From contig CM068320.1 of assembly GCA_034766995.1 (NCBI GenBank), positions 5,324,501 to 5,388,500 of the forward strand: a DNA stretch of 64,000 bases, in the 5' to 3' direction. A program made the position numbers and the translations under genes. The notes under the pieces were generated by a model, which saw nothing but the letters and a program-made list of their open reading frames with translations, made no database searches and was not told the DNA's origin. Below are positions 12,332-24,520 of the stretch, piece after piece; positions within the stretch are counted from its first letter, which is position 1; every line of letters begins with the position of its first letter. The DNA is from Acanthacorydalis orientalis. Lineage: Eukaryota > Arthropoda > Insecta > Megaloptera > Corydalidae.

Positions 12332-13094
12332 AACGTGGATAATTTGAAAAGTTTGGTAAATTTCTATGATATTGGTCCATTATTAATTTGGTAATGTGAA
12401 GAATATCAAGTGTCACTTTTCAAACTAGCAGAGGCGAAATTTCAACCAGAAGCGACGTGTTGTTCAGGTTCTACAGATGTTTGAAGCGATAATTGCAGCA
12501 ATTTCCACAAAAATGTAAAAATTGAGTAGCCGTTTGTGTCCATTCATCACCGTGGATGAAATATGGATCCACTACACCTAAGTAGAAGCAGCAATCAAAG
12601 CAGTGAACGAATGGTGAAATTATACCTTAGAGGGTGAAGATCGTTTTATCAGCTAGGAAGGTGATGGCCGCTGTTTTTTAGGATTCCCAAAGAATCATTT
12701 TGATCGACTACTGAACGAAGGAGAAAACGATAATAGGAGCATATTTTGCTTACAACATTATTGGACCGTTTGAAAGAAAAGCTGAAACAAAAACGGCCAA
12801 GTTAGGCACACAAAAAGTGCTCTTTCACCAGGACAACTATTAGGCTTCGGATTGATTCCTCATCCACCCTACTCTCTGGACTTGGCTCCTAGCAACTTCT
12901 TTATCTTCCCAAACTGGAGGTTTCGGCTCGGTAGGAAGATATTCTCGTCGAATTAGGTTGTCATCGTCGTCATCAATACGTATTTTACAGATTCGCTAGA
13001 TCAAGTGTATAGGCTTCAATTGAGACTATGTTGAGAAATAAAAACATTTTTTTCCAAAGAACGGTGATTCACTTGATTTTTTCCATAAACGACC

Positions 13095-13100
<6 letters not shown>
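12332..13100 (+). mobile_element. Irritans-like mariner copy with decayed transposase
   Basis: The ends AACGTGGATAATTTGAAAAG and (reversed) TATGAGGGTCGTTTATGG correspond to the ends of the related copies at 23741-24520 and 35989-36735. The plus-strand relic shows TVDEIWIHYT (first catalytic Asp region, about 12550), a GKV/MAAVF-type block, LDRLKEKLKQKRP (about 12760), VLFHQDN (second Asp kept, about 12820), then HPPYSLDLAPSNFFIF (about 12860-12905), in which the third catalytic Asp reads Asn. Several stops and shifts and an overall length of about 770 bp show that large parts are missing. It is bounded on both sides by (TA)n arrays. Confidence 0.75.
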
Positions 13101-13170
<70 letters not shown>

Positions 13171-13209
13171 TGTATATATTGTATTTCTCAATAAAGAATA
13201 TAATATTAG

Positions 13210-13286
<77 letters not shown>
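13099..13286. repeat. Three (TA)n arrays in close succession
   Basis: TA runs at about 13099-13168, 13212-13257 and 13260-13285 are separated by a short GTATTTCTCAATAAAG spacer and a phase shift. Confidence 0.95.
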
Positions 13287-13291
<5 letters not shown>

Positions 13292-13405
13292 AATGTGGTT
13301 TTGAAACTATTGTTTTAAACTTTTTATTTATGTGTATATTTGTAGATTTTAAAGTGTATTAGAAACTTTATAAGTTTTATTTTAGGTAGAAATAAAGAAA
13401 AATTA

Positions 13406-13407
<2 letters not shown>

Positions 13408-13439
<32 letters not shown>
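13408..13439. repeat. (TA)n microsatellite
   Basis: A TA run of about 32 bases. A shorter one follows at 13499-13516. Confidence 0.9.
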
Positions 13440-13444
<5 letters not shown>

Positions 13445-15632
13445 TAAATTATTACTTTTCAGTTATCAGAGTAATAAATGTATTTTTAACAATTTTGTGT
13501 ATATATATATATATATCAAGTTAAGAAATGCGTGATTTAATTTCTCCATTACGGGTTTTACTGCTATTAAGTCTAGACAAATGAGAAAAGATTCAACTTT
13601 GGTAATAAGAGTTAAGAAAATAAGATGCAATTTACAATATGTTTCCTGAAAGACGGTGGTTATCAAAAATCTTCATTTATTCCGGTATACTGGTGTTTTA
13701 TCTAAATGCGTCTTAAATTAAACAGTTGCTCCTTTCCTTGGATTTTGTTATTACACATTGTGCGTGTCTCGGTTGGATTCGTCTTCTTGTTATTTGAAAG
13801 TTTTCAGTTCATGTATTATACAGTAATCAATCCGTAATAATACTCTAACCTATATATTTTAGTCGTTAAGTTTTGATTTTATTAATTAATTAGATTTATA
13901 ATTCCTTTTACAAATATTATTTAGATCTTAATACTCAATATTAAACTAAGTCATATAATGAGACATTTTTTGTATAAGAAATCTTATTGAACTATTTATT
14001 TTTTTGTAACCTTGAATTTAAAAGACTTCTATTTTAAAGAGAAATAAAAGAATTCCAATTTAAATTTTAAAAATTAAATTTATAATTAATTGGCTTGTAG
14101 CTAACATTCATTCTTACATTTCTTTAAAATTGAATAGTATTATTAATAAAAGTGAATATTTCTGTTTAAGATATTAATAAATATTAACACATATTGAACC
14201 AATTTCTATATTGTTGATGTGTTATTAGAATCGTTGTTACGTGCGATGATAAAATAATGAAAGTAAGAGAAGTAGTAAAAGTTAATTATTAAATAATATT
14301 TTAAAAATGTTATTCACTAGTTTTTTACTTTACGTATTATTTCAAAAGAAATAAAAAATTTGAACACTAATTTTATTATTTAATTTCTTTAAAATTTCAT
14401 TAAAAATATTTATTTATACTGATTTGCTTAAAATATTAATTCATGTTCTAAAATTTCCAAAAATGTTTCTATGTACAGAGATAACCTTTATTAAGGTTTA
14501 AAAGTTCAACTTTGAGGAAAATAATACGATATTCCATACGTTTTTGTTTTGTAAAATCTATCATTTTTAAACTTTTTTTTCAACATACTTCATATTGAAA
14601 ACTTAAATTTAAAATCATAAAAAATACATCATTTAGTAACATCGAGATATAAATTTGTTATTAATGTTTTTTAACTAATTAGCAATAAAAATGACAATAA
14701 TAAGAAAATATTTAACAGCATGATTCCAATAAATATTGAAGTTATATTCAAATTGTGCTTATAAACAAGTAAATACATATTTCTGTCATAGATTCTACCT
14801 CTTATTGAATTTATCCAATAAGTATAAAAGATCTATTCTATACCATAAAGTAGATGGTTATATAATTTAAAATTTGAGACTGGTTATAGTTTTAATTGAC
14901 TTTGTAAACTACATACAATATTTTATTTAAAAAAATAACCGCTGTTAAAAAAATAAAAATTATAAAATAACGAAACAGAATCCACTTTTTGTCTCATAAA
15001 ATTGCTATATCGACTACATTTAATTCTATATGTTAAACCTAAATAAGTATTATATAAGCAAAAGTGTTAAAATATATAATTTATATAGAAGTTTTTCGAT
15101 TATAATGTAATAATTACAAAAAGAAACAACAACATGTATAAATTATATATAAAACTTTATATTTTCCGGCTAGTACTTTAATACATTTATCATTTTCTCA
15201 TGGTTCTAAAATGATACACAAAATATTTATAAACTAAGATCACGACAAATTTACAGCAGAGAGCAATGGAAGAGAATAGACGAAAGTAAAGATAATAACT
15301 TTGTATCGAAACTAACATAATCAATGAAGTATCAGCGAAAAAACTTTAGATTTTATTATTTAAAAATTCTGTCTTTTCCCTCAAAAGTGCAATTGAATAA
15401 TATAAAAAATAAGAAAAAAAATGTTGGTTACTGTCAATACTTTATATGTCTCTGTATTTGTTTTTGGTAGAGTTTAGAAATCTGTACATGTTATTGATTT
15501 ATGAACTTAGATAAATATAAAATGACGAGTAGTTCTGTCTCTTTTTTCCTCGGGGTATACAAAGCATCATTACGCACAAGTTAGCCGTTGCCCCTTTGTC
15601 TGCTTCTATCATGGGCTTTCGTTTGTATAAAT

Positions 15633-15634
<2 letters not shown>
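13440..15634. other. AT-rich DNA without recognisable gene
   Basis: Open frames are short and unconvincing. No terminal repeats or RNA genes were recognised. Confidence 0.55.
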
Positions 15635-15682
<48 letters not shown>

Positions 15683-15686
15683 TCAT

Positions 15687-15732
<46 letters not shown>
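15635..15732. repeat. Double (TA)n array with ACAC/ATAC centre
   Basis: Two TA runs flank a CACACTCATATACATA core. Open frames over it are Tyr-Ile artefacts. Confidence 0.93.
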
Positions 15733-15740
<8 letters not shown>

Positions 15741-16001
15741 TAATACTTTTTGTTTCTTGTTTTATTTCAATTTTTTGTTCAAAAATATACAATTTCTTTA
15801 TCTATCAAAAAACAGTCAATTGATTAGAGTTTCATGAATATTAAACTTATAGAACAAAACAGCTTGTATAGTTTTTTATATGTAATTTTGCCAGTTAAAA
15901 GTTTAAATTTTACTTTCTGTCTATAATTTAAAATTGCATATTTTATAATTGATACTTGAATACTTGAATTTGGAAGATAATTTTTGGGAAAATTTTAGAT
16001 G

Positions 16002-16037
16002 CTGTCTTAATTGTGCTTAATATTTAAGGAAAGTGTA
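16002..16037 (+). repeat. Direct repeat, left copy, flanking a mariner
   Basis: CTGTCTTAATTGTGCTTAAT and the next 16 bases match 16607-16642 at about 31 of 36 positions. The two copies bracket the element at 16035-16600. Confidence 0.75.
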
Positions 16038-16600
16038 GCTTGGTTGTTAAATTATTGCCGTTTATGACATTCAAAATTCATATCCATTTTTCTCTTTTTT
16101 AATTTTCCTAGGTGTTTCAAGTGGTGCAGAATTATTGAATGACTAACGTCTAACTTTTGTCCAAGTACTCGAATTGCGTTAAGCGGTTCTGATTCAACTA
16201 ACGCCTTCACTTGGTCGTTATAAACTGAAGAAGGACGCCCACGACCTTCTTTATTAACAAGGCTCTTATCTTCAATACGATTTTTTTGGAATTACTATTA
16301 CACCATGTGTTCATCACCCACACCAAAAGCATCATTTAATTTACAAGCAGTTTCTGCTGCTTTACCACCCGTTTTGAACTCATACAAAAAATGCTCTTGT
16401 TTTATTCTTTCCCATCTTTAATTTAATAGCTCAATTTGAAACAAAATTAATAATAAAACCAGTCGTTGTCAGCAAATACAGACCGAAAAGTGCACTTTAA
16501 AATGATATTAACATGAACATGATGAAATGACATTTTCATTGAAAAAATTAAGGTTGAAGTTCAGAAAACAAAATCTTCAATTATTTTCTTACCAAAATAG
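16035..16600 (-). mobile_element. Short internally deleted mariner (cecropia-type MITE form)
   Basis: Degenerate ends GTAGCTTGGTTGTTAAATTA and ATTATTTTCTTACCAAAATAG surround a minus-strand remnant of the transposase N-terminal third: helix-turn-helix with KAAETACKLNDAFGVG and a second HTH ending in a TCGTTATAAACTGAAGAAGG-type stretch on the plus strand. The N-terminal part joins directly to the last 50 bases of the element, so all catalytic residues are gone. The total length of about 566 bp matches the copies at 18266, 39865 and 47221. Confidence 0.75.
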
Positions 16601-16606
16601 TATCTA

Positions 16607-16642
16607 CTGTCTTAATTGGGCTTAATATTTGATTGAAGTGTA
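16607..16642 (+). repeat. Direct repeat, right copy, flanking a mariner
   Basis: The partner of 16002-16037. It is far longer than the 2-bp TA duplication a mariner makes. Confidence 0.75.
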
Positions 16643-18265
16643 TACTATTATTAAAAATAATAAATATTTTATTTATCATAAATACATTTATTGAAATTTA
16701 AATTTTCAACTGAAAATAAATAATATTTTGGAAAGTATATATATATATAAATTTTGCTAATTACCATTAACAAAATATTTTCCTTTCATAATATTAGATA
16801 GATTCTTCTCATTTTTGTTACAAAATTTATTTGGTATTATTTCTATCGAATTGTGTCTAAACTGAAAGTTAATCAAACGTACATATATATTCAAATAAAG
16901 AAATATTCAAAGTTATTCCTTGTCCCTGGACACGATCTTTTTCCAATATGTGAAAAAGTTATAAAGATTTGATGCTATCTGACTTCAAAAGTTTTTATAA
17001 TAAAACTATCACTTTTCTATTCTCAAACATATGACATCAGAAGAGTAAATTCCCAATGCTCTTTACCAGATGGCTATGTAAGAAACACATGTCGACGGGA
17101 AACTTAAATTATTTTTTTAGATTATCAGCAACCTATATTTCGATTTACATGTAAAAGTTCTTCTAAGTTAAATTTCTATTCGTTTTTTTTAATAACTATT
17201 TTATCAAAAATAAATTATTTATTGAATTTTTCGGTTATAATTTTCCAGTTTATTTATTAAATAATGTAAAGGACAGGTTTAAAATTCCAAGAACAAAATG
17301 TGAGATACTTCTTATTCTAAACTATATATAAAATATCAAATCGATTTAATACACCAGTTGAAATAATTTATGATTCGAATTATAATTAATCTTAAATAGT
17401 TTTTTTATAAAAAAAACATTAGTGTTGAATAAAAAAGAGGAAAAATATTAAAATAACTAAAATTTCTTTAAAACAATGAAGAAAGTTCTTATATACTTCC
17501 ATGAAAATTGAATAATGTTTTTGGATACATTAATATAATAAACAATAAAATTACATTTATTAAATGAATCAAAAATTTTCAGTCGTCTCAAGTGCGACAA
17601 CAAAGATATTGCTTATAGGGAAAGTATTAGTGATTTTTATTTTTAAATAAAAATATTTGTATAATGTAAATAGTGCACTCTTTTTTTGTACTGGTTTTTA
17701 ATTTATTTTTCATACACTGTGCAAGCTGGTATGTCAAAAATTGTACGTGCACATTGTTATAATTTTTTCGTAATTACTATTTTCAAAGAGTTTAAATAGC
17801 GTAATTACTAATAGAAAACATTGAAAATTTCCAAAAATGACAATTTTTTATGTTGAATTGAAATTTAAGTATCAACATGTATTAATAGTAATTTATTCTT
17901 TAAAAGAAATTTTTCAAATTAAAAACCGAATATTTTTAATTTGAATAATTTGCATAATAGTAGCGACATTAATAAATTTAGTCAATATGACCATAAGAAA
18001 ATAATTGTAAATTTAAGCTCGGAGTGTTATTTATACCAACTAAATTTTTTTAATATTAACAAAGTTTAAATTTTTGAGAATTTTCAATTTCAGTTTGATT
18101 TCTTCCATATTATATATTCAATACATTTTCAAAAAAAATTATTTTTCTATCAAGTGCAAAAATTAATTCTGTGCCTTTAAATTGAATTAATCTTGACTCT
18201 GTTTTAAATTTTTTTAAATATTTTCTCATAATTTTAGGGTTTTGAAATACCAAAGGCAACATTTA
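16643..18265. other. AT-rich DNA without recognisable gene
   Basis: Nothing recognised on either strand. Confidence 0.55.
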
Positions 18266-18830
18266 TTAAATTGGTAGGAAAATAATTCCGGTTTTTGTTT
18301 TTAGAATTCTAATCTCAATTTTTTTCAATGAAAGTATCATTTAAGTGTATTCATATTAATATCATTTTCAAGTGCTTTATCCTGTCTGTAATTTTGTAAT
18401 ATCCACTTTGGTTTTATTACTAATTTTGATTCAAATTGCGCTATTGAATTAAAGATGGAAAGAAAAATAAGAGCATTTTTTTATATGAATGGAAAATGGG
18501 TGGTAATACAGCAGAAACTGATTGTACACTAAACGATGCTTTTAGTGTGGATACTGTTAAAGAACGAAAGGCGCAATGGTGGTTCCAAAAATTTCGTACT
18601 GGATCTTGAAGGTGAAGAAATTCACGGGCGTCCTTCTTTACTTGATAATGACTAAGTGAATGAGTTAGTTGAGTTAGAACCATGCAGAACAAATCGAGAG
18701 CTTGCATAAAAGTTAGGCGTTTGTTATCCAACAGTTCTTGGCCACTTAAAAGAGATAGGAAACTCAGAAAAACGAAAAATGGATATGAATTTGAAGGTCA
18801 TTAACCACAATTATTGTTCTATTAACCTAA
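18266..18830 (+). mobile_element. Short internally deleted mariner (cecropia-type MITE form)
   Basis: The ends TTAAATTGGTAGGAAAATAA and TTATTGTTCTATTAACCTAA form the family inverted repeat. Inside is a plus-strand N-terminal transposase remnant starting at about 18456: FFYMNGKWVVIQQKLIVH-like and, in a neighbouring frame, TLNDAFSVDTVKER..AQWWFQKFRTG. Two helix-turn-helix halves are followed by TVLGHLKEIG, which then joins directly to the 3' terminal segment. The catalytic domain is absent. At 565 bp it is the plus-strand example of the same deletion form seen at 16035, 39865 and 47221. Confidence 0.85.
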
Positions 18831-18892
18831 TAAAAACACTAAAAACGTTAACCAATCATTTGGAATAAACTCATAAAGTAGTAGTGAACACG

Positions 18893-19025
18893 ATGGCGTC
18901 CGAAACGCATATTCGGCATTGCATACATTTCGTATTTTAATTGAAAAAAATGCTGCCGAACCCACGAGAATATTTTGATCAGCTTCGAGTGAACGTGTTT
19001 TGATGAGTAAAAATATGCAAAAAAT
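18893..19025 (+). pseudogene. Mariner transposase N-terminal fragment (second type)
   Basis: ATG at 18893 opens MASETHIRHCIHFVF, then a TAA, then LKK and a shifted continuation that resembles the first helix-turn-helix of mauritiana/irritans-type mariner transposases (MASE.HIRHC...F..KK.AAE). The fragment fades into noise after about 45 codons. It begins only about 60 bases after the mariner ending at 18830 but belongs to a different family. No terminal repeats were found for it. Confidence 0.45.
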
Positions 19026-20134
19026 ACTAAAACAGTAGAAGAGGTCTGAAAATCCATTATGACTTCATCGACTCAAAGCCGCCATTTTGATTTCGACTAG
19101 GAATTCGTCAGTTACCCGACAGTTGGAGCAAAGTTACACAAAATAATAGTGAATTTGTACAACTAATATAAAGTAATTTTCCCCCAATTACTTTATTTTT
19201 CTTGTTTGACTTGTTTTAATGCACATACATATATTTAATAATAATTAAATATAAAGAGTTTAATGCACTTCATTTTAAAAGAACGTAAAAAATATTAAAT
19301 ATTATGAATGAAAATTTGAATTTAACAACAATATTATGTAGTTATGTTTTCTCAATTTATTGAAATAGTATAATTATAATATGCAATGTAATTAGAAAAT
19401 TTTTATGATGATTATATATTTAACTAATCAGTATACAAAGAAATCTTATTATATTTCAGAAAAATTAATTTCTAACTACTTTAAATTTATTGTGTGAGCA
19501 TGATATTATCTTATCCTTTGTATATATATATATATATATATATACGAGTATAAATAAGGTTACGTTCGTGTTAATTAATGTATGAGAAATAAAAATATTT
19601 ATTGTAGTAAATTAATTTCAAATGCAGGCTAGTCTACTGTTAGAGATAACTTATACGGTTATGTACCGTTTTTACATAAAATATGTAATAAAATCCCCAT
19701 ACCAGAAGTATCAACCATATAACTTCAGCTGACTGAAGGATCAATTTTTAATTAATTTTATGCATACTATATACTGGTGCCGATCACACAATATTCACAG
19801 ATGCAGATTACAAGCTACAGTGGTGCATAGAATATAGGATTTATAACCAATGTAGTCATTCAGAACAGATTAATTTCCAACACGTTGTTTTATGAAACAA
19901 ATTGTATTTTAATCAATCAGTGAACTGCTATATTAGATTATAGAATATGTAATATAATTATATTGTATATAAAAATTTAATATAAATTTAAAAATAGTAC
20001 TAAAGGACATGATATCAAACGTTTAATATACAACATTAACTTTTGTCATCAAACGCAATTTATTATATTCGATTCGATTTGAAAAATACTTGGGAATATT
20101 TATATTTAAATAATACGATAAAATGGTAAATGCA
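19026..20134. other. AT-rich DNA without recognisable gene; (TA)n at 19519-19544
   Basis: Nothing coding was recognised. Confidence 0.5.
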
Positions 20135-21190
20135 AATAAATTATTTTTGAACATTCAAAGTATCGTCCACCGTTAGCTACTACTTTTTCCCATCTTTCGG
20201 GCAGTAGACGAATACCACGTCGGAAGAACGCCTCGTCTTTAGATGCAATCCACGAATCGACTCATTTTTTGCAATCTTCATAAGAAGTGAGCTTCTGCAC
20301 AGACAGGCCATGACTCATCGATCGAAATGAGTGGTAATCATAAGGATCAATATCCGGAGAATACGGCGGGTGGAGAAGAACTTCCCATTTGAGCGTTCCC
20401 AAGTATGTTTTGACCGGTTTTGCGACGTGCGGACGAGCACTGTCGTGCTGCAAAATCACTTTGTCGTGTCTTTCAAAGTATTTCGGCCGTTTTTCCTTCA
20501 ATGCACGGCTCAAGCGCATAAATTGTAGTCGGAAGCGATCCCTAGTGATGGCTTCATTCGGTTTGAGCAGCTCATAGTAGATCACACCTTTATGATCCCA
20601 CCAAATACAGAGCATGAGCTTGAATCCATGGATTTTGGCTTCGCCGCTGGTGTTGATGGTTGGCTGGGCTTAATCCATGATTTTCTGCGCTTGGAATTAT
20701 CGTAATTGATCCACTTTTCATCACCCGTGACAATTCGATGCAAGAATCTCTTCCTTTTCTCCCGTTGAAGCAGCAGTTCACAGGTAGAAAAGCGCCTTCC
20801 AACGTCCCTTGGTTTCAATTCGTATGGGACCTAATTTCCTTGCTTTTGGATCATTCTCATGGCTTTAAGACGTTTTCCTACCGTTGACAAGTCAACTCCC
20901 AGTGATTCAGATAATTCTTGAAGTGTTTGACATGGGTCTTCATTAAGCAATGCCTCCAATTCTTCATCGTCGAACTTTTTCGGCTCTTCAGGTCGTTCCT
21001 TGTCTTCCAAGTCGAAATCATTACTTTCAAAACGTGCAAACCACTTCCGACACGTTTGCTCAGCTAGAGCATGGTCACCATAAACTTCCACTAAAATACG
21101 ATGACTTTCGGCAGCACTTTTTTCATGTTAAAGTACTGAAGTAAAACTTCCCGCAAAAAAAAATTATCCAGCAAGAAATTCGACATATTC
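20135..21190 (-). pseudogene. Mauritiana-type mariner transposase pseudogene, nearly full length
   Basis: A DD34D transposase of the Mos1/Mboumar kind, about 345 codons long as in the family. From its start on the minus strand: HTH with KSAAESHRILVEVYGDHALA (about 21125-21065), WFARFESNDFDLEDKERP, second HTH with LQELSESLGVDLSTVGKRLK, FLHRIVTGDEKWINYDN (first catalytic Asp), MLCIWWDHKGVIYYELLKPN, VILQHDSARPHVA (second Asp) and PPYSPDIDPYDYHSF (third Asp), ending at GRYFE near 20155. All three aspartates are kept. Visible damage is slight: a frameshift near 21128 in an A run, a TAG at 20831-20833 where Trp is expected, and a frameshift near 20640. I could not define its terminal repeats. Confidence 0.88.
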
Positions 21191-21211
21191 GATAAAGTAA
21201 AAAGTGTTGTT

Positions 21212-21592
21212 ATTTACCCTTCAACCAAATGACACTGTGTCATAGATTTTTTTATTGGATACGGGTACAATAAGAAGGTTTTTCTAAAAAAAGTCATCCT
21301 TAGTGATGAGATTATTTCGCATTTTCTGTCTACGTTAACAAGTAAAAACATCCGAATCATGGGTAAAGAAAAAACGAAAACGATCGTTGAGAAGCCATTG
21401 CCTATAGAAAGAGTGACTGATTCGTGGACAATTTGGTCTGGGGGAGTCATCGGTTCTTACTTTTATGAGAATCAGGCTAGTAAAGCGATTAATGTGAATG
21501 GAGAAATATACTGAAACATAATAACCTACTTTTTGTGGGCAAAATTCGATGATATTGATCTGTAAGATAAATCTCAATTGTTGCTCACTAAT
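21212..21592 (+). pseudogene. DDE-superfamily (IS630/Tc-like) transposase fragment
   Basis: The plus-strand frame from 21275 to the TGA at 21512 reads LKKVILSDEIISHFL (first acidic residue in the SDE motif), later TIVEKPLPIERVTD and WSGGVIGSYFYENQASKAIN, and continues past the stop with NIITYFLWAKFDDIDL. The order SDE...VEKP...WSGG.IG.YFFEN...VNG.RY is that of a large insect family of mariner-related DDE transposases, distinct from the DD34D mariners elsewhere here. The N terminus and the two later catalytic residues are missing. It abuts the 5' end of the mauritiana-type pseudogene, in the opposite orientation. Confidence 0.6.
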
Positions 21593-21979
21593 CAATTAAA
21601 TCAATTATTAAAAATTCTTTAAATTAATTTATTTATGTAAATTTTATTGAGGTCTGTAGTGGGAAGAGAAACATTTATTAATTTAATTTAAAAATTCATA
21701 ACTTTCTTTTCTAAGAATTATAACAATAAATCAAACACTCAGTAGGTAACTAAGTTTATAAGCGAATATTTTCTACCTGTCAACAAATAGTTACCAAAAA
21801 AACTCATGTTAGGATTGAAAGGAACACAAACTAGTTAATTTATATAGAAACTGTGCTCTCTTCAAACTGTTTATGTATATGTACGAGGATAAACATTTAA
21901 TTTCGAGAATTAATTACAAAAAAAAAATATTTTTCATATAATAAATCATGTGACGGTTTTTCCTTTTCATAACGTCCCC

Positions 21980-22330
21980 CTTTCAGTTGTATGTACTTTT
22001 ACCATCAAATTATCTACATGTCGTAAGCTTTCTGGAACCTGTCGTTTACAATGCTGCGCAGAGCGGCCATTGTGGTTTTGCGGAGCTGTTCATTAGACAG
22101 TGAAACTCTGTGACAATTTTGTGTACACTTCTATAAGAAGTGTTCATACCTTCAAAGTTCGAAGTGTAATTTGTCTATTTTCATCCAATATTTCCTGTGT
22201 TCGAGAAATTTGCTAATCTGTTGTACAAGATGTTGGCTGACATAGTTTTGAATTTGCGACAGATTCTCATCCTTCTTCCAATTGTTCATACCGCATGACT
22301 ATTGCAGTTTTCTTTAGATACTCATCATCA
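21980..22330 (-). other. Possible transposon relic, class unknown
   Basis: Less AT-rich than its surroundings. On the minus strand, pieces such as ISRTQEILDENRQITLRTLK (about 22215-22155) and SLSNEQLRKTTMAALRSIVN (about 22105-22045) have the feel of a transposase N-terminal HTH and a C-terminal tail. I could not place them in a family. Confidence 0.3.
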
Positions 22331-22778
22331 TTAACTTCACACATTCATTTAAGTGTTTATTAAGTACTTAAACTATGTCTAACATGAAAACAAATCACAT
22401 AAACTTACACACAAACCAGAATAAAACTTAATAATATAATTTAATTTGATGTATTATAAGAAAAATATTTTTTTATCGATTGAAGTTTATTTTTTATTAA
22501 ATTGTATTAAGTAAATAAAAAGCAAAATAAAATTAAACATTCGGAATTAATTAAATTTTGTGTCATACTTTTCTAAGCTAACATATAAAAAACAGGAATA
22601 ATACCAGTTTATTTCAAAACACATGAAATTTTCTAACAAATATTTATTCTTAACATGAAATTCGTAGTTTTTATATATTGATATATATCAAAATAAATAT
22701 TGTAGAGATTTTTGTACATACCAAGAATAATTTTTCCTTTATATAGTTTTGCATATTTTAATTAACTACTTTAAAAAT

Positions 22779-22782
<4 letters not shown>

Positions 22783-22836
<54 letters not shown>

Positions 22837-22837
22837 G
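22783..22837. repeat. (TA)n microsatellite
   Basis: A TA run with one CA interruption. Confidence 0.93.
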
Positions 22838-23379
22838 TAATTAAATAACTAAACGTTTATGACAACGCAGTAAAACTTATGATAAATATGATTTAATAAA
22901 AGTATTAATAACTTCTGTTAGTTATTTTGAACTTATATGGAAATACGTTCAGTAGCTATAAAGTAAATAGATTTAATGACTCGGCTTGTTTTTCCATCAT
23001 AACGACATAACATTTCTTTGATGTTGTTCATTCATTTTTAGTACAAAATTTATATTTGGTCGGTGAACAATGAAGTTTTATTTAAATGTTTATATCTTAG
23101 AACCTTGGAAGAGTGATTTGTTGTACACAAGGATGTTTATATTCGATTTGATTATAATGCATGTCAAAGGAAATACATTTATGAAGTCAACAAGACGTTA
23201 TTAATTAAGTATGATGTTTTAAGGTCAGTTAAATAAGAATTCAAATAGTACTATATATATATATATACACATTAATTCTTTGAAAATAAATTTGAATTTA
23301 CTGAATAACCTCGTGAAAACTTACAGCTTTACGTCACATTATTTATGTTTATACATGTAAGATATATATGTGACTAGTG

Positions 23380-23440
<61 letters not shown>
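23380..23440. repeat. (TA)n microsatellite
   Basis: An uninterrupted TA run of about 60 bases. Confidence 0.96.
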
Positions 23441-23442
<2 letters not shown>

Positions 23443-23740
23443 GTCGTTTTCTATGCCGATGAAAATTTTTGTTTTTGTTAATTTTTAATGTTTATTTTTT
23501 GAACGAAATAATGATTATTAATGATATATCAAAAATGAAATAACGACTTGTAGTCGATTTCAATTTATTTTAAAATTAAACATATATAATACAATCTTAT
23601 AAGTCTGCTTCTTACATAGTGTATGGAAAATAGTAATAAACAAATATGAATTCTTTAGCAAAAATATATTTTTCTTATTTTAGACATATTTACATTCTAA
23701 TTTTTAATCTGTAATGAAATAGGGAAGAGGTTTGCGCATA

Positions 23741-24520
23741 TACGAGAATCGTTTAATAAGTCTGCTAAAAAAGCGAGTTAAATGACGTTTTTTTTTTGTA
23801 AAAAATTGATTTTATTTCTCAACTTAGTCTCCATTGAGCGCAACACACTTCCAGCAAGTCTACAAAATACCCATTGACGGTGGCGATGACAATCTCGTTT
23901 GACGAAAATTTCTTCCCTTCGAGCCAAATTTTCAAGTGTGGGAAGAGAAAGAAGTCGTACGGTGCCAAGATCGAAGAATAGGATGGATGAGAAATCAATT
24001 CCATGCCTAAATCGTTCAATTTTCCTATTGCGATGCTCGATTTGTGGAACAGCGCGTTGTTTCAGTCAAAGAGCACTTTTTGTGCTCCAATAATGGCCAG
24101 TTTTGTTTCAACTCTTCTTTCAAACGATTCAATAATGTTGGATAATAGACTTCTGATATCTTTGTTCTCTTCGTTAAGTAGTCGATTAGGATGTTTTGTT
24201 GAGAACCCCAAAAAACAGTGCCCATCACCTTCCTAGCCGACAAAACTTTCTTCGTCTTCTTCGGCGAACTTTCACCAGTCGTAGATCTATGTTTCATCCA
24301 CAGTGACGAATCAACGCAAAAAGTCTGGCTTGTTTATTTATATTTTGAAGCAACTGCTACAATACTCGCTTCAAACATCTGTAGAACGTGAACAACGCGT
24401 CGCTTCTGACTGAAAGTTTGCCTATGTTGGTTTGAAAAATGACACTTGATAGCCATAACATTATCAAATGAATTCTGGCGCCATATCGTAGAAATTTACC
24501 AAAGTTATCCAGCCCACGTA
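23741..24520 (-). mobile_element. Irritans-like mariner copy with decayed transposase
   Basis: The left end TACGAGAATCGTTTAATAAG and the right end AGCCCACGTA match the ends of the copies at 12332 and 35989. Minus-strand blocks in order are GESSPKKTKKVLSARKVMGT (about 24270-24215), LIDYLTKRTKISEVYYPTLL (about 24185-24130), LKEELKQ, then LFD-stop-NNALFHKS (about 24075-24040), and HPSYSSILAPYDFFLFPHLK (about 23995-23935) with KKFSSNEIVIATVNGYF. The expected second-Asp block His-Gln-Asp-Asn reads Asp-stop-Asn-Asn, so the catalytic Asp has become Asn. The third Asp remains. The N-terminal third is largely missing. Confidence 0.78.

Noticed and set aside
20331..20577. Plus-strand frames in 20331-20577 and 20950-21144
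   Set aside because: They are shadows of the mauritiana-type transposase on the minus strand.
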